From assembly GCF_000935215.1 (NCBI RefSeq), contig NZ_JXXD01000046.1, forward strand, positions 1-39,486: a DNA stretch of 39,486 nucleotides, read 5' to 3'. Each line of letters opens with the position of its first letter. The stretch's first letter is position 1. This document shows, in pieces, positions 9,034 to 18,976 of this stretch. A program made the position numbers and the translations under genes. Under the pieces are notes generated by a model, which did not search any database, was not told the origin of the DNA, and saw only the letters and a program-made list of their open reading frames with translations. This stretch comes from Stutzerimonas stutzeri. GTDB taxonomy: Bacteria > Pseudomonadota > Gammaproteobacteria > Pseudomonadales > Pseudomonadaceae.

Positions 9034-9452
9034 ACTCCAAAACGAAAGTGATCGGTCAGCACCAACTTTAGCTTGTCCCTGATGGCTGCCACCTGCTCGT
9101 CACTGTAAGGCTTCGCCGGATGCCTGCCCCACACCGGCGCTGGCCAGGCAGCATCATCGCGTCGCCGCGCAATGACATGCATATGCAGCTGCCCGACGAC
9201 ATTACCAAGCGTGGCGACATTCATCTTGTCGGCGCCGAAGGTGTCCTTGACGGTCTCGGCCAGCGCAGTGGCCTCCTTCCACAGCGCCAGCTGATCAGCC
9301 GCATCCAGCTGAAACAACTCACTAATCTCATCGCGACGCGGCACCAGAATGAACCAGGGATACTGGGCGTCGTTCATCAACAGCAACCGGCAGAGCGGGA
9401 AGTCACCAAGCAGCAACGTGTCCTGCTCCAGACGTGAATCAAGTACAAACAT
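9030..9452 (-). CDS. HIT-family nucleotide-binding protein with a Q-H-H triad
   Basis: This 140-residue protein is of the histidine-triad superfamily, which hydrolyses or transfers nucleotide phosphoesters. The signature at residues 88-94 reads QLHMHVI, so the first histidine of the usual HxHxH is Gln88. His90, the expected nucleophile, and His92 are kept. The N-terminal FILVPRRD strand and the start [11 protein letters not shown] are family-typical. I chose ATG 9452 because GGGGAG lies five bases upstream, although the frame is open further. slyX overlaps its stop by four bases. The substrate is unknown. Confidence 0.88.
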   Translation of the reverse strand: MFVLDSRLEQDTLLLGDFPLCRLLLMNDAQYPWFILVPRRDEISELFQLDAADQLALWKEATALAETVKDTFGADKMNVATLGNVVGQLHMHVIARRRDDAAWPAPVWGRHPAKPYSDEQVAAIRDKLKLVLTDHFRFGV

Positions 9453-9885
9453 AAGACTCCCCTTGCGAAGCAAACCCCGCGCGAATGCGCCGTAGGAAAC
9501 AGGTAAAAAGGATACCTCAGACATCCCAGACGACAACCTGGCAAGCGCGCACAAGATTGGTGCCTGACCTGAGAAAACGCGCCGCCTTTCAGTGCAATGC
9601 GGCCCCAATATTTCTCCGCAACGCCCGATTAGCTCGATCATGAATTCTGAGTACGATTCTTGCTAGACGAACTATGCGAACGCTAGGGGCGGCTTCAAAA
9701 CACCGCAATCAGCGTCACACAGCATGCTCTAGCGCTGCACTAGAGCTAAACAGTACATTCTCTGGATGGCTTTTCGCGAGAGCAGCCAAAATTGGCTTAA
9801 GCCTGATGCGGGACTAAGAAGTTGCACCCTTTCCGCCCATGCGCGGCAAGGTAAGCACCATTTTTAAACCAAAGGAGCAATCACA
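9453..9885. other. Intergenic region between the HIT gene and oprD
   Basis: These 433 bases between divergent genes hold no supportable gene. They contain a perfect 21-bp dyad (listed separately) and, close to oprD, the AT-rich run ATTTTTAAACC followed by the AAAGGAG ribosome site. The promoters of both genes must lie here, but I cannot assign hexamers with confidence. Confidence 0.6.
9726..9746. promoter_or_regulatory. Perfect dyad GCTCTAG-N7-CTAGAGC upstream of oprD
   Basis: Seven bases are repeated exactly in inverted orientation around a seven-base spacer, 139 bases before the oprD start. The spacing suits a dimeric regulator. No known regulator motif is recognised, and a transcript hairpin is an alternative. 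Confidence 0.35.
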
Positions 9886-11180
9886 ATGAAAGTGATGAAG
9901 TGGAGCATAATCGCCCTGGCCGTATCGGCGGGCACCTCCCAGATGGCGTTGGCCAGCCAGCAGTCGGAGTCCAAGGGATTCGTCGAAGATGCGAGCCTAG
10001 ATCTGTTGCTGCGCAACACTTACTACAACCGTGATTACAAGGATGGTGCCGACGACGTACGGAGCTGGGGCCAGGGCTTTATCACTACCTTCGAGTCCGG
10101 TTTCACCCAAGGCACCATCGGAGTAGGCGTCGACGCCTATGGCCTGCTGGGCGTTCGCCTTGATGGCGGCCAGGGCTATAGTTATACCGCCATGTTCGAG
10201 CGTGACTCCAACAACGAGCCGGAACGCGACCTTTCCCAGGCCGGCGCAGCTATCAAAGCCCAGTTCTCCAACACCGTGATCAAGTACGGCAACCAGATGC
10301 CGATGATGCCGGTGCTCGCCTATGACGACTCGCGCCTGCTGCCAGAGTCGTTTACTGGCACCTTGATCACCAGCAATGAGATCGAAGGCCTCGAGCTGAA
10401 TGCCGGTCGCTTCACCGCAGATAGCTCCATGCCATCTTCCAGCCGCGATGACGTAGGCCTGAAGAGCATTGATGTCGTAGGCGGTACCTATGCATTCAAC
10501 GAGAACCTGAGCGCGTCGCTTTACTACGCAGACAACGAAGATGTTGCCAAGAAGAAGTACGCTAACGTCAATTACGTTATGCCCTTTAGTGACGACCAGT
10601 CGCTGAGCTTTGACTTCAATATCTACCGTTCCGATTATGACAAGGACTATGTCCAAGCTGCGGACACCACTTTCAACAACGACGGTTCGGTTGATGAGCT
10701 TGGCGCACGCGAGTCACACGACAACACCATTTGGAGCCTTGCAGCCAAGTATTCTGTCGGTGCGCATGCGTTTATCCTCGCTCACCAGCGCGTTAGTGGT
10801 GACCGCGGTTACGACTACGACATCGGCGACGGCGGCAGCTCCATTTGGGTAGCTAACTCCTACTACTCCGACTTCAACTCCAAGGACGAGCGTTCCTGGC
10901 AGGCGAGCTATGAGCTGGACTTCGGCGGTTACGGCGTTCCCGGCCTGTTCTGGAAATCGCTTATGTCTACGGCGACAACGTAGACACCGGCACTGGCGAA
11001 GGTAAGGAACGCGAGTTCTTCAACCAGGTCCAGTACGTCGTACAGAGCGGCCCGGCAAAAGATCTGTCGCTGAAGCTACGCAACTCGATCTACCGTTCCA
11101 ACAGCGACATGCGTGACTACTACAGCCCGGACCTGAACGAGATCCGTGCATTCATCGAATACCCGCTGAGCATCCTGTAA
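9886..11180 (+). pseudogene. oprD: OprD-type outer-membrane porin, interrupted by a one-base frameshift
   Basis: OprD is an outer-membrane channel for basic amino acids and, in P. aeruginosa, carbapenems. The signal peptide (MKVMKWSIIALAVSAGTS..., cleavage after ALA at about residue 24) nearly matches P. aeruginosa OprD. The mature part has the family's GFVEDASLDLLLRN start. The first frame stops at 10981-10983 after 365 residues. Reading the next frame from 10956 restores AYVYGDNVDTG, YVVQSGPAKDLSLKLR and the family C-terminus FIEYPLSIL, ending at 11178-11180. One A missing from the AAA at 10954-10956 explains it; with that A the product is about 431 residues, a normal length. Without the last beta-strands and terminal Leu the protein could not fold in the membrane. 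Sequencing error is a real alternative. Confidence 0.88.
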
Positions 11181-11210
11181 CCCAGGCGCTCGGACCATTC
11201 GATGCAAACG

Positions 11211-11240
11211 GAGCCCGGCGAAAGCCGGGCTCTTTCGTTT
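11211..11240 (+). terminator. Intrinsic terminator behind oprD
   Basis: A perfect nine-pair stem (GAGCCCGGC / GCCGGGCTC) with a stable GAAA tetraloop is followed by TTTCGTTT. It begins 31 bases after the frame-restored oprD stop, which supports 11180 as the true end of that gene. Confidence 0.85.
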
Positions 11241-11342
11241 CGCCGCACATCCAGCGCGGCGCCCCGTCCTGTACGCCGCAATGCGCGCGCCGTACAATGC
11301 CGAGCCAAATTCCAGCCTCTTCTGCAAGGACACAACGGCCAC

Positions 11343-13058
11343 ATGCGCACCAGTCAGTTCCTGCTCTCGACCCTCAAAGAAACCCCATCCGATGCAGTGG
11401 TCATCAGTCACCAACTGATGCTGCGTGCCGGGATGATTCGCAAGCTGGCGTCCGGTCTCTACACCTGGATGCCGATGGGGCTGCGTGCGCTGCGAAAGGC
11501 CGAGGCCATCGTTCGCGAGGAAATGAACAAGGCAGGCGCCCTGGAAGTACTGATGCCGGCCATTCAGCCAGCCGAGCTCTGGCAGGAGTCCGGCCGCTGG
11601 GAGCAGTACGGCCCGGAGCTGCTGCGTCTGAAGGACCGCCACGATCGCGAATTCTGTGTCGGCCCGACCCACGAAGAGGTCATCACCGACCTGGCACGCA
11701 ACGAGCTTCACAGCTACAAGCAGCTGCCGATCAACTTCTATCAGATCCAGACCAAGTTCCGCGACGAAATCCGTCCGCGCTTCGGCCTCATGCGCGGCCG
11801 CGAGTTCCTGATGAAGGACGCCTACTCCTTCCACCTGTCCCAGGAATCGCTGCAGGAAACCTACGACCGCATGCACGAGGCGTACTGCAATGTTTTCACT
11901 CGCCTCGGGCTCGACTTCCGTCCGGTGCAAGCCGACACCGGCTCCATCGGCGGAACCGGCTCGCACGAGTTCCACGTACTGGCCGAGTCTGGCGAAGACG
12001 ACATCGCGTTCAGCGACACCTCCGACTACGCCGCCAACATCGAGAAGGCCGAAGCCATTCCGCGCGAAACCGATCGTGCGGCACCAAGCGAAGAAATGCG
12101 CCTGGTAGACACACCGAATGCCAAGACGATCATCGAACTCGTCGAGCAGTTCGGCCTCGCCATCGAGAGAACGGTAAAAACGCTGGTCGTTCATGGCGTC
12201 GAAGAAGGCCAACTGATCGCCCTCATCGTACGCGGCGACCACGAACTCAACGAGATCAAGGCCGCCAACCTGAAGCAGGTTGCCAGCCCGCTGGTATTCG
12301 CCTCGGAAGCGGAAATCCGTACTGCCATTGGCGCGGGTCCCGGCTCGCTGGGCCCACTGAACCTGACGATTCCCTGTGTGATCGACCGTTCTGTCGCGCT
12401 GATGAGCGATTTTGGTGCCGGCGCCAACGTCGACGACAAGCACTACTTCGGCCTGAACTGGGAGCGGGACCTGCCGCTACCGCAGATCGCCGATCTGCGT
12501 AATGTGGTTGCCGGTGATCCGAGCCCGGACGGACAGGGGAATCTGGTAATCAAACGCGGTATCGAGGTCGGCCATATCTTCCAGCTGGGCACCAAGTACA
12601 GCGAGGCTATGAATTGCCGGGTGATGGGTGAGAACGGCAAACCGGCCACTCTGATCATGGGCTGCTACGGCATCGGCGTATCCCGCGTGGTTGCCGCGGC
12701 GATCGAGCAGAACTACGACGACCGCGGCATTCTCTGGCCAGACGCGCTCGCGCCTTTCCAGATCGCCCTGGTACCGATGAAGTACGAAAATGAAGCGGTT
12801 CGCGAGGCTACCGACCGACTCTACGCCGAACTCACGGCAGCAGGTTACGAAGTGCTGCTCGATGACCGTGACAAAAAGACCAGCCCCGGCGTCAAATTCG
12901 CCGACATGGAGCTGATCGGCATCCCGCACCGCATTGTCATCAGTGATCGCGGGCTGGCCGACGGCACCCTGGAGTACAAGCACCGCCGCGACGCGCAGCC
13001 TCAGCCAGTCGCGACTGCTGACATCCTGTCCTTCATCAACTTGCGTGCTCATCGCTGA
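11343..13058 (+). CDS. proS: Prolyl-tRNA synthetase, bacterial type
   Basis: This 571-residue class II synthetase charges tRNA-Pro. The N-terminus [15 protein letters not shown] is typical. Class II motif 2 ([18 protein letters not shown]) and motif 3 ([13 protein letters not shown]) are present. Between them lies the roughly 180-residue INS editing domain that removes alanine from mischarged tRNA-Pro (about residues 225-405), and an anticodon-binding domain ends the protein. The frame is open 47 codons upstream through the oprD terminator, so ATG 11343 with AAGGA upstream is the start. Separate YbaK at 35661-36131 would edit Cys-tRNA-Pro made by this enzyme. Confidence 0.98.
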   Translation: MRTSQFLLSTLKETPSDAVVISHQLMLRAGMIRKLASGLYTWMPMGLRALRKAEAIVREEMNKAGALEVLMPAIQPAELWQESGRWEQYGPELLRLKDRHDREFCVGPTHEEVITDLARNELHSYKQLPINFYQIQTKFRDEIRPRFGLMRGREFLMKDAYSFHLSQESLQETYDRMHEAYCNVFTRLGLDFRPVQADTGSIGGTGSHEFHVLAESGEDDIAFSDTSDYAANIEKAEAIPRETDRAAPSEEMRLVDTPNAKTIIELVEQFGLAIERTVKTLVVHGVEEGQLIALIVRGDHELNEIKAANLKQVASPLVFASEAEIRTAIGAGPGSLGPLNLTIPCVIDRSVALMSDFGAGANVDDKHYFGLNWERDLPLPQIADLRNVVAGDPSPDGQGNLVIKRGIEVGHIFQLGTKYSEAMNCRVMGENGKPATLIMGCYGIGVSRVVAAAIEQNYDDRGILWPDALAPFQIALVPMKYENEAVREATDRLYAELTAAGYEVLLDDRDKKTSPGVKFADMELIGIPHRIVISDRGLADGTLEYKHRRDAQPQPVATADILSFINLRAHR

Positions 13059-13067
13059 TCGGAAATC

Positions 13068-14000
13068 ATGCTCAACCGACGTTTTGTCGTTTCAACCAGC
13101 GCCGCGCTTTGCGCGGCGTTGCTCCTTGGCGGCTGCGCCAATCACTTGCCGCAGCGCAGCGAGCACGAGGCGCGTGTCGAGCGCAAACTGCTCGACCACA
13201 GCCTGCGCATCGAACTCGGTGAACCCCAGGTGCTCGAACTGCCGCAGCGGCGTATCCGAGTGCAAGAGCAGATGACATTCGAAGTCACCGATTTCGAAGT
13301 AACCCGCCGTTACGATCGCTATACGCCTTACCAGCCCTGGCGAGAGCTGTACGAGATTCCGCTGGGCGTCGTCGCAGTGGTCGCCGGCGTAGGCGCAAAC
13401 GTGCTCAACGTGGTGATGCTAGGCAACATGCCAGAGAGCGCGACTCGCGACTGGATCAGCTACGGCTTCGCCGGCATCAACCCGTTCATGAACGCCGAGT
13501 CCAATGGCCGCTCGCAGCAGAACCTGGCCAGCCTCGACGAGCAACGCCGGGATGCGCGGCTCGAGTACACCAGCCTGCCTTGGGCGGAGCGTCCGGTGCT
13601 CGTCAGCGCCGGTCCGCACACTCACGAGCTGTCGACCGATCGTCACGGCGTCTTGCGCCTGAATCTTCTCGACGGGCCGTTCGCTGATCAGGACGTCACG
13701 CAGATCGGCAAGTTGCAGCTGTCGGTTGAGGATGAACAGGATGGCACCCGGGCAGAGGCCACGCTGCTTGTAAGCCACAAGCTGCGCGGCAAGCTGCAAG
13801 AAGCTCACGACCTGATCTTCGATGACCTGGAAGGCGACGACGTCGCGCAATGGGTGCATCGCGTCCGGCGCCTGTCCGAACTTGGTCTGGAAGAAGAAGC
13901 CAGCGAACTGGAGCAGAGCCTGATAGAGCTGACGCGCAACGACCCCGAGCTGCAACAGCACTTTCTGCAAAGTCTGATCGAAGGCAGCAACGGAAACTGA
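13068..14000 (+). CDS. Lipoprotein of unknown function
   Basis: This 310-residue protein has a lipoprotein signal ending in the lipobox LGGC, with lipidated Cys23 followed by Ala, which suggests sorting to the outer membrane. After it come a charged segment, a hydrophobic stretch at about residues 98-125 (IPLGVVAVVAGVGANVLNV), a beta-rich middle, and a Glu-rich helical C-terminus. I do not recognise a domain. It begins nine bases after the proS stop and ends six bases before the transglycosylase, so the three genes are probably co-transcribed. Homologues near proS occur in Pseudomonas. Confidence 0.85.
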   Translation: MLNRRFVVSTSAALCAALLLGGCANHLPQRSEHEARVERKLLDHSLRIELGEPQVLELPQRRIRVQEQMTFEVTDFEVTRRYDRYTPYQPWRELYEIPLGVVAVVAGVGANVLNVVMLGNMPESATRDWISYGFAGINPFMNAESNGRSQQNLASLDEQRRDARLEYTSLPWAERPVLVSAGPHTHELSTDRHGVLRLNLLDGPFADQDVTQIGKLQLSVEDEQDGTRAEATLLVSHKLRGKLQEAHDLIFDDLEGDDVAQWVHRVRRLSELGLEEEASELEQSLIELTRNDPELQQHFLQSLIEGSNGN

Positions 14001-14005
14001 AACCG

Positions 14006-14578
14006 ATGAAGACGCCTGCTCTTCTTCTCGCATTGCTGCTGGTGAGCGCCCTGCCGGCAGCAGCCAATATCCGTCAAGCGCCCGAACCCGAACTCCGCGA
14101 CCTCATGCAGAGGACAGTCGCTGAGGCGGACAGCTTTCAGGATCGCTTCGATGCAGAGGTCTGGCTGGTCGACATGTCCGGCCGACTCAAGCGCTACATC
14201 CCCGATGCCGAAGAGCGGCTGTCGCTGCTCCGACTGGTGCATCGCGAGGCGAGCAAGGCGGGCCTGAAGCCGGAACTGGTGCTGGCGCTGATCCATGCCG
14301 AAAGCCTATTCGACCGATTTGCAATCTCCAGCGTTGGCGCGCAGGGCATGATGCAGGTGATGCCATTCTGGAAAGCGGAACTGGGTCGACCACAAGACAA
14401 CCTCACCGACAACGCCACCAATCTTCGCTATGGCTGCACCATCCTCAGCTATTACCTGAACAAGGAAAATGGCGACATCAACCGGGCGCTCGCGCGCTAC
14501 AACGGCAGCCTCGGGCAGAATCGCTATCCGGTCAAGGTGATCGGCTTCTGGCAGGATTTCTGGTACGTCAAACCCTGA
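14006..14578 (+). CDS. Periplasmic lytic transglycosylase (SLT domain)
   Basis: This 190-residue protein has a signal peptide (cleavage near residue 20, after PAAA) and a C-terminal SLT domain. The catalytic glutamate is Glu99 in ALIHAESLFDRFAIS, followed by the GAQGMMQVMP motif and later YNGSLGQNRYP. Enzymes of this fold cut the MurNAc-GlcNAc bond of peptidoglycan, forming anhydro-MurNAc. The usual first motif, ES with Ser next to the Glu, is present (Glu99-Ser100). The frame is open upstream inside the lipoprotein gene; ATG 14006 is chosen because it begins the signal peptide. Confidence 0.93.
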   Translation: MKTPALLLALLLVSALPAAANIRQAPEPELRDLMQRTVAEADSFQDRFDAEVWLVDMSGRLKRYIPDAEERLSLLRLVHREASKAGLKPELVLALIHAESLFDRFAISSVGAQGMMQVMPFWKAELGRPQDNLTDNATNLRYGCTILSYYLNKENGDINRALARYNGSLGQNRYPVKVIGFWQDFWYVKP

Positions 14579-14591
14579 GTCACCAGGCGGG

Positions 14592-15050
14592 CTACTCGCC
14601 CTTCAGCCGCGCCAGATGCACAAGGATGCCCTCGGCAGTCTGTTCGCCAACCAGGCGCTCGCGCACCTTCCCCTGGTCGTCAACCAGATAGGTCACCGGC
14701 AGCACCTCGCTACGCGGCAATTGCAGACGCTCGGCGGGATCATCACTGAGCACACGGAAGTCGATACCCAGCGCCTTGGCGGCCTGAGCGAGCTCTTCGC
14801 CGCGCAACTCGTCGAAATTCACACCCAACACTGCCAGTCCCTGCTCGGTTTCGGCCAAGGCGTTCAGCTCCGGAATCTCGGTGCGGCAGGGACCGCACCA
14901 TTCGGCCCAGTAATTGATCAGCAGCCACTGCCCCTGCAGCTGTGCCGCAGTCACTTCACGCCCGTGCTGGTCGATCCCCCAATCCTTTTCGCAGGCAGAC
15001 AGGAACAGGCAGCTCAGCAGGAGCAGCAACGAGGCGATCGGTTTGGTCAT
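14592..15050 (-). CDS. TlpA/ResA-like thioredoxin lipoprotein
   Basis: This 152-residue protein has a lipoprotein signal (lipobox LSAC, Cys20, then Glu) and a thioredoxin fold with the redox pair WCGPC (Cys52/Cys55) and the cis-Pro segment EVLPVTYLVDD. It should act in the periplasm as a membrane-tethered thiol-disulfide reductase or oxidase. Two starts are possible: an AAGGA site touches the ATG at 15059 but stands nine bases before the ATG at 15050, so I chose 15050. It converges on the transglycosylase gene. Its partner is not evident; no ccm genes are nearby. Confidence 0.9.
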   Translation of the reverse strand: MTKPIASLLLLLSCLFLSACEKDWGIDQHGREVTAAQLQGQWLLINYWAEWCGPCRTEIPELNALAETEQGLAVLGVNFDELRGEELAQAAKALGIDFRVLSDDPAERLQLPRSEVLPVTYLVDDQGKVRERLVGEQTAEGILVHLARLKGE

Positions 15051-15275
15051 GGTGCTCATTCCTTAACGTATACGGCCGAGGATACCGCTGCGTTGCAGTC
15101 AAGGCACGCCTGGGACGACCCGATCCTGACGCAGACCGTGGCGGCGCCAAGTAACCGTCGCGCTTTTCGCCGTTATGCGAGTCCGATCACGCGCGGCGGC
15201 GCTCAAGTGCACAGTTTTGTCGGACCTGCACTGCCTATAATTCCGCACCCACCACCGTATGCCAGTAGCGAAGCC

Positions 15276-15668
15276 ATGTCCCAACTCCACGACAAACTGA
15301 TCGGCACCGTACCCTCACGCATCGTCGAGCAAGCCGCCATCGCCCTCACTACCTATGACGGGCGCGTAGCTGAATTCAATGTCGCCAGCTGGTTGCAGCT
15401 GCAGGGACACGCAGGGCTCATGGTGTCTCTCGTCGCCAAATATCGCGATGGACAGCAGCAGCGAGAAGCGATCATTGATCACGGACGCACCGATGGCGCA
15501 GGCAAGATTCTGCTGTCCGGCGTCGCGCGGCTACCGGTCCGACACAAGATCGAGGAGCTGCAGATTCACCTGCGTCCTGCCGCCACGGTAGCTGCAATCA
15601 CCGTCGAAGAGCTGTTCGCTCACCCGGTCGAGCCCGTAGCCGCCGAAATGAAAGCCGTCCAGGCCTGA
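15276..15668 (+). CDS. Conserved hypothetical protein (130 residues)
   Basis: The protein begins MSQLHDKLIGTVPSR and shows no signal peptide or membrane segment. It is beta-rich in the middle (NVASWLQLQGHAGLMVSLVA), with a short hydrophobic core and an Ala-rich end. I do not recognise a domain. Its coding character is clear from codon use, and homologues occur next to the yihY-like gene in Pseudomonas. It is divergent from the thioredoxin lipoprotein gene with a 225-base gap. Its stop lies one base from the stop of the small convergent gene at 15670. Confidence 0.75.
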   Translation: MSQLHDKLIGTVPSRIVEQAAIALTTYDGRVAEFNVASWLQLQGHAGLMVSLVAKYRDGQQQREAIIDHGRTDGAGKILLSGVARLPVRHKIEELQIHLRPAATVAAITVEELFAHPVEPVAAEMKAVQA

Positions 15669-15669
15669 T

Positions 15670-15867
15670 TCAGCCGCTGACCTTTTTCGGCTCCAACTGC
15701 TTGCTTGCCAAAGCGGCGTGCGGCGCGTCGGTTGGAGCATCATCCCTGACGACCAGCGATTCCGGCCATTGCCTAAAGCGAAGACCGGTAAGGCGGTTCA
15801 ATGCCTCGAGCGCCGCGTCTGGCGCCCTCTGGTGCAAATACAGAATGGTGCTGCGCTTGCCGTCCAT
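15670..15867 (-). CDS. Small hypothetical protein (65 residues)
   Basis: This 65-residue basic protein (MDGKRSTILYLHQRAPDAAL...) is preceded by a strong GGGGAAG ribosome site six bases before ATG 15867, which argues that it is real. There is no signal peptide. It is followed on the other strand by the 130-residue gene, whose stop is one base away. Upstream, 138 bases separate it from the yihY-like gene on the same strand. I do not recognise a family. Confidence 0.6.
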   Translation of the reverse strand: MDGKRSTILYLHQRAPDAALEALNRLTGLRFRQWPESLVVRDDAPTDAPHAALASKQLEPKKVSG

Positions 15868-16005
15868 TACGTCTTCCCCTCAACTACTCCGAGCCATAGC
15901 CAGAAGCGTGCCATCACCTCGAAAACGCCGTCATGGCCTGTACGTACGCATCTGATCGCTCGAACAACCTGCCACCGAGCGCAGCGCCTCCACGTAAACA
16001 CTCCC

Positions 16006-17238
16006 TTACTGACGATTTTTGTCACCGCCCGATTGCAACCAGTCGGCCAGGCTGCCACTGAACAGGCTGGCCTGTTCCTGCTGCAGTAGCTCCAGTGACT
16101 GGCGCAAAGTCGGATACCAGGGTTCGTTCAGCTGCTCGGGCAACGTTACGCGCGCTGACAGTGGCCACGGGTTGCAGCGCAATAGTTTATCCAGACTGTA
16201 GTGATTCAGATCTCGACAAAGCACCCAGCCCCCGGAACCCGTCCGACAGACCAGCTGTTCCTGTTCGAAGAAGCCGAGTATGTCGTCCCACTCATCCTCG
16301 GGAAGGCGCAGGCCGGCCCTGTGCAGATCACGCAGGCGCAGCTCCCGCCCCTCCTGCTGACGCTGGTGCAGGTTGCGCAGCAGCATCAGCATGACCAGCA
16401 GGCGTGGCAGCGGCCGACGGCGCCATTGCTGCGACGACGACAGGCCGCAGACCAGCTCGGCGCCGAACAGCACGATCATCCAGGACAGATAGACCCATAA
16501 CAGAAACAGCGGGACAGCCGCGAAAGCGCCGTAGATCAGCTGATAGCTCGGGAAATAGCTGACGTACAGGCCGAACAGTTGCTTGGCCGCCTCGAACAAC
16601 ACTGCGGTGAATACACCGCCCACCAACGCATGCCGTAACGGGACACGGGTATTGGGCACCGCGGCGTAGATCAGAGTGAAGGCCGCCACGCTGAGCAGCA
16701 ATGGCATGACCTTGATCAGCGTGCCGACGCCAATGAGCGCGTACGGCCCCGAGATCAGCGAAAGCGAGGCGATGTAGGTACTGGTGGCAAACCCTGCGCC
16801 GAGCAGCAGCGGCCCGAGGCTGAGAATCGCCCAATACAGCAGAAAACTGGACACCCCCCGTCGTGGCTGTCGTACGCGCCAAATGGTATTGAAGGCCTTC
16901 TCGATGGTCAGCAGCATCATCAACGCGGTAGCCATGAGAAACCCGACCCCGAACCAGGTGAGTTGCCGCGCCTGGCTGGTGAACGCGAGCAGATATTCCT
17001 GGATGGTCGCGCCGGTGGACGGGATGAAATTGTTGAATATGTAGAACTGGATCTGCTCGCCAACACCTTTGAAAGCGGGAATCGCCGACAGCATGGCGAA
17101 CGTGACGGTCATCATCGGCACCACGGCGAACAGGGTGGTGTAGGTCAAGGCCGCCGCGCTATGCGGACCTTGATCGGACAAAAAGCGCCGAACCAGGAAG
17201 CGACCGAACTCGAGGGCATTGTCGATGCGCTGATGCAT
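16006..17238 (-). CDS. YihY/BrkB family inner-membrane protein
   Basis: This 410-residue protein has the YihY family core of about six membrane helices in residues 1-270 (for example [38 protein letters not shown] and [18 protein letters not shown]). A soluble C-terminal third (about 290-410) contains a winged-helix-like [20 protein letters not shown] segment. The family was once named ribonuclease BN in error; its true function is unknown and no nuclease motif is seen. E. coli YihY is about 290 residues, so the C-terminal extension is notable, though common in Pseudomonas. It is divergent from the arsC-like gene with a 165-base gap. Confidence 0.9.
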   Translation of the reverse strand: MHQRIDNALEFGRFLVRRFLSDQGPHSAAALTYTTLFAVVPMMTVTFAMLSAIPAFKGVGEQIQFYIFNNFIPSTGATIQEYLLAFTSQARQLTWFGVGFLMATALMMLLTIEKAFNTIWRVRQPRRGVSSFLLYWAILSLGPLLLGAGFATSTYIASLSLISGPYALIGVGTLIKVMPLLLSVAAFTLIYAAVPNTRVPLRHALVGGVFTAVLFEAAKQLFGLYVSYFPSYQLIYGAFAAVPLFLLWVYLSWMIVLFGAELVCGLSSSQQWRRRPLPRLLVMLMLLRNLHQRQQEGRELRLRDLHRAGLRLPEDEWDDILGFFEQEQLVCRTGSGGWVLCRDLNHYSLDKLLRCNPWPLSARVTLPEQLNEPWYPTLRQSLELLQQEQASLFSGSLADWLQSGGDKNRQ

Positions 17239-17403
17239 CCCTTCTCCTTGTTACAGCTGCCTGGAGCCGTTGGCTCGACAGTGCTCATCGTCAAAAGACC
17301 CGGACAGACCGACAGCCCGCCCGGATCACACGCGCTGCACATTTCGGCGAGCGCCACGTTGGGGGTTAGAATGGCCACCTCATCCGGCGAGACGCAACCA
17401 CAA

Positions 17404-18762
<1,359 letters not shown>

Positions 18763-18814
18763 GGGCAGCTGATCACGGCGAAAACTGCTTCAATGTTTTC
18801 GCCGACGTCGCCTA

Positions 18815-18973
18815 GTGGCCTGTGCGGTGAGTTGGTTGAGGCAAGTTCGGATGAGCGTGGCTGCGAGACAAGACGCTGCGACGAGCCATAGCGGGGCTAT
18901 GGTAAGGAACAGCAACGCAGTATCGGGGCCATGGGCGCCGAAATTGACCAGCGGAACTTACCAAGCAGGCCAC
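18815..18973. repeat. 159-bp imperfect palindrome between convergent genes
   Basis: The element begins GTGGCCTG and ends CAGGCCAC, an exact inverted repeat. Exactly at its midpoint (18894) is a perfect hairpin, CCATAGC-GGG-GCTATGG (18886-18902). Aligned with the reverse complement of the other half, each 78-base arm is roughly 60 percent identical, allowing one small compensating gap. It fills most of the space between the DUF2069 gene and hda and ends three bases from the hda stop. It encodes no convincing protein. It resembles a palindromic intergenic repeat or a decayed miniature mobile element, and could act as a two-way terminator. Confidence 0.75.
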
Positions 18974-18976
18974 AAG

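Noticed and set aside
11076-12443. 455-codon open frame on the minus strand opposite proS
   Set aside because: It is antisense to proS and runs through the oprD terminator. Composition is that of a shadow frame.
15867-16058. 63-codon minus-strand frame between the yihY-like gene and the 65-residue gene
   Set aside because: It overlaps the yihY-like 3' end in another frame and lacks a ribosome site. Codon use is poor.
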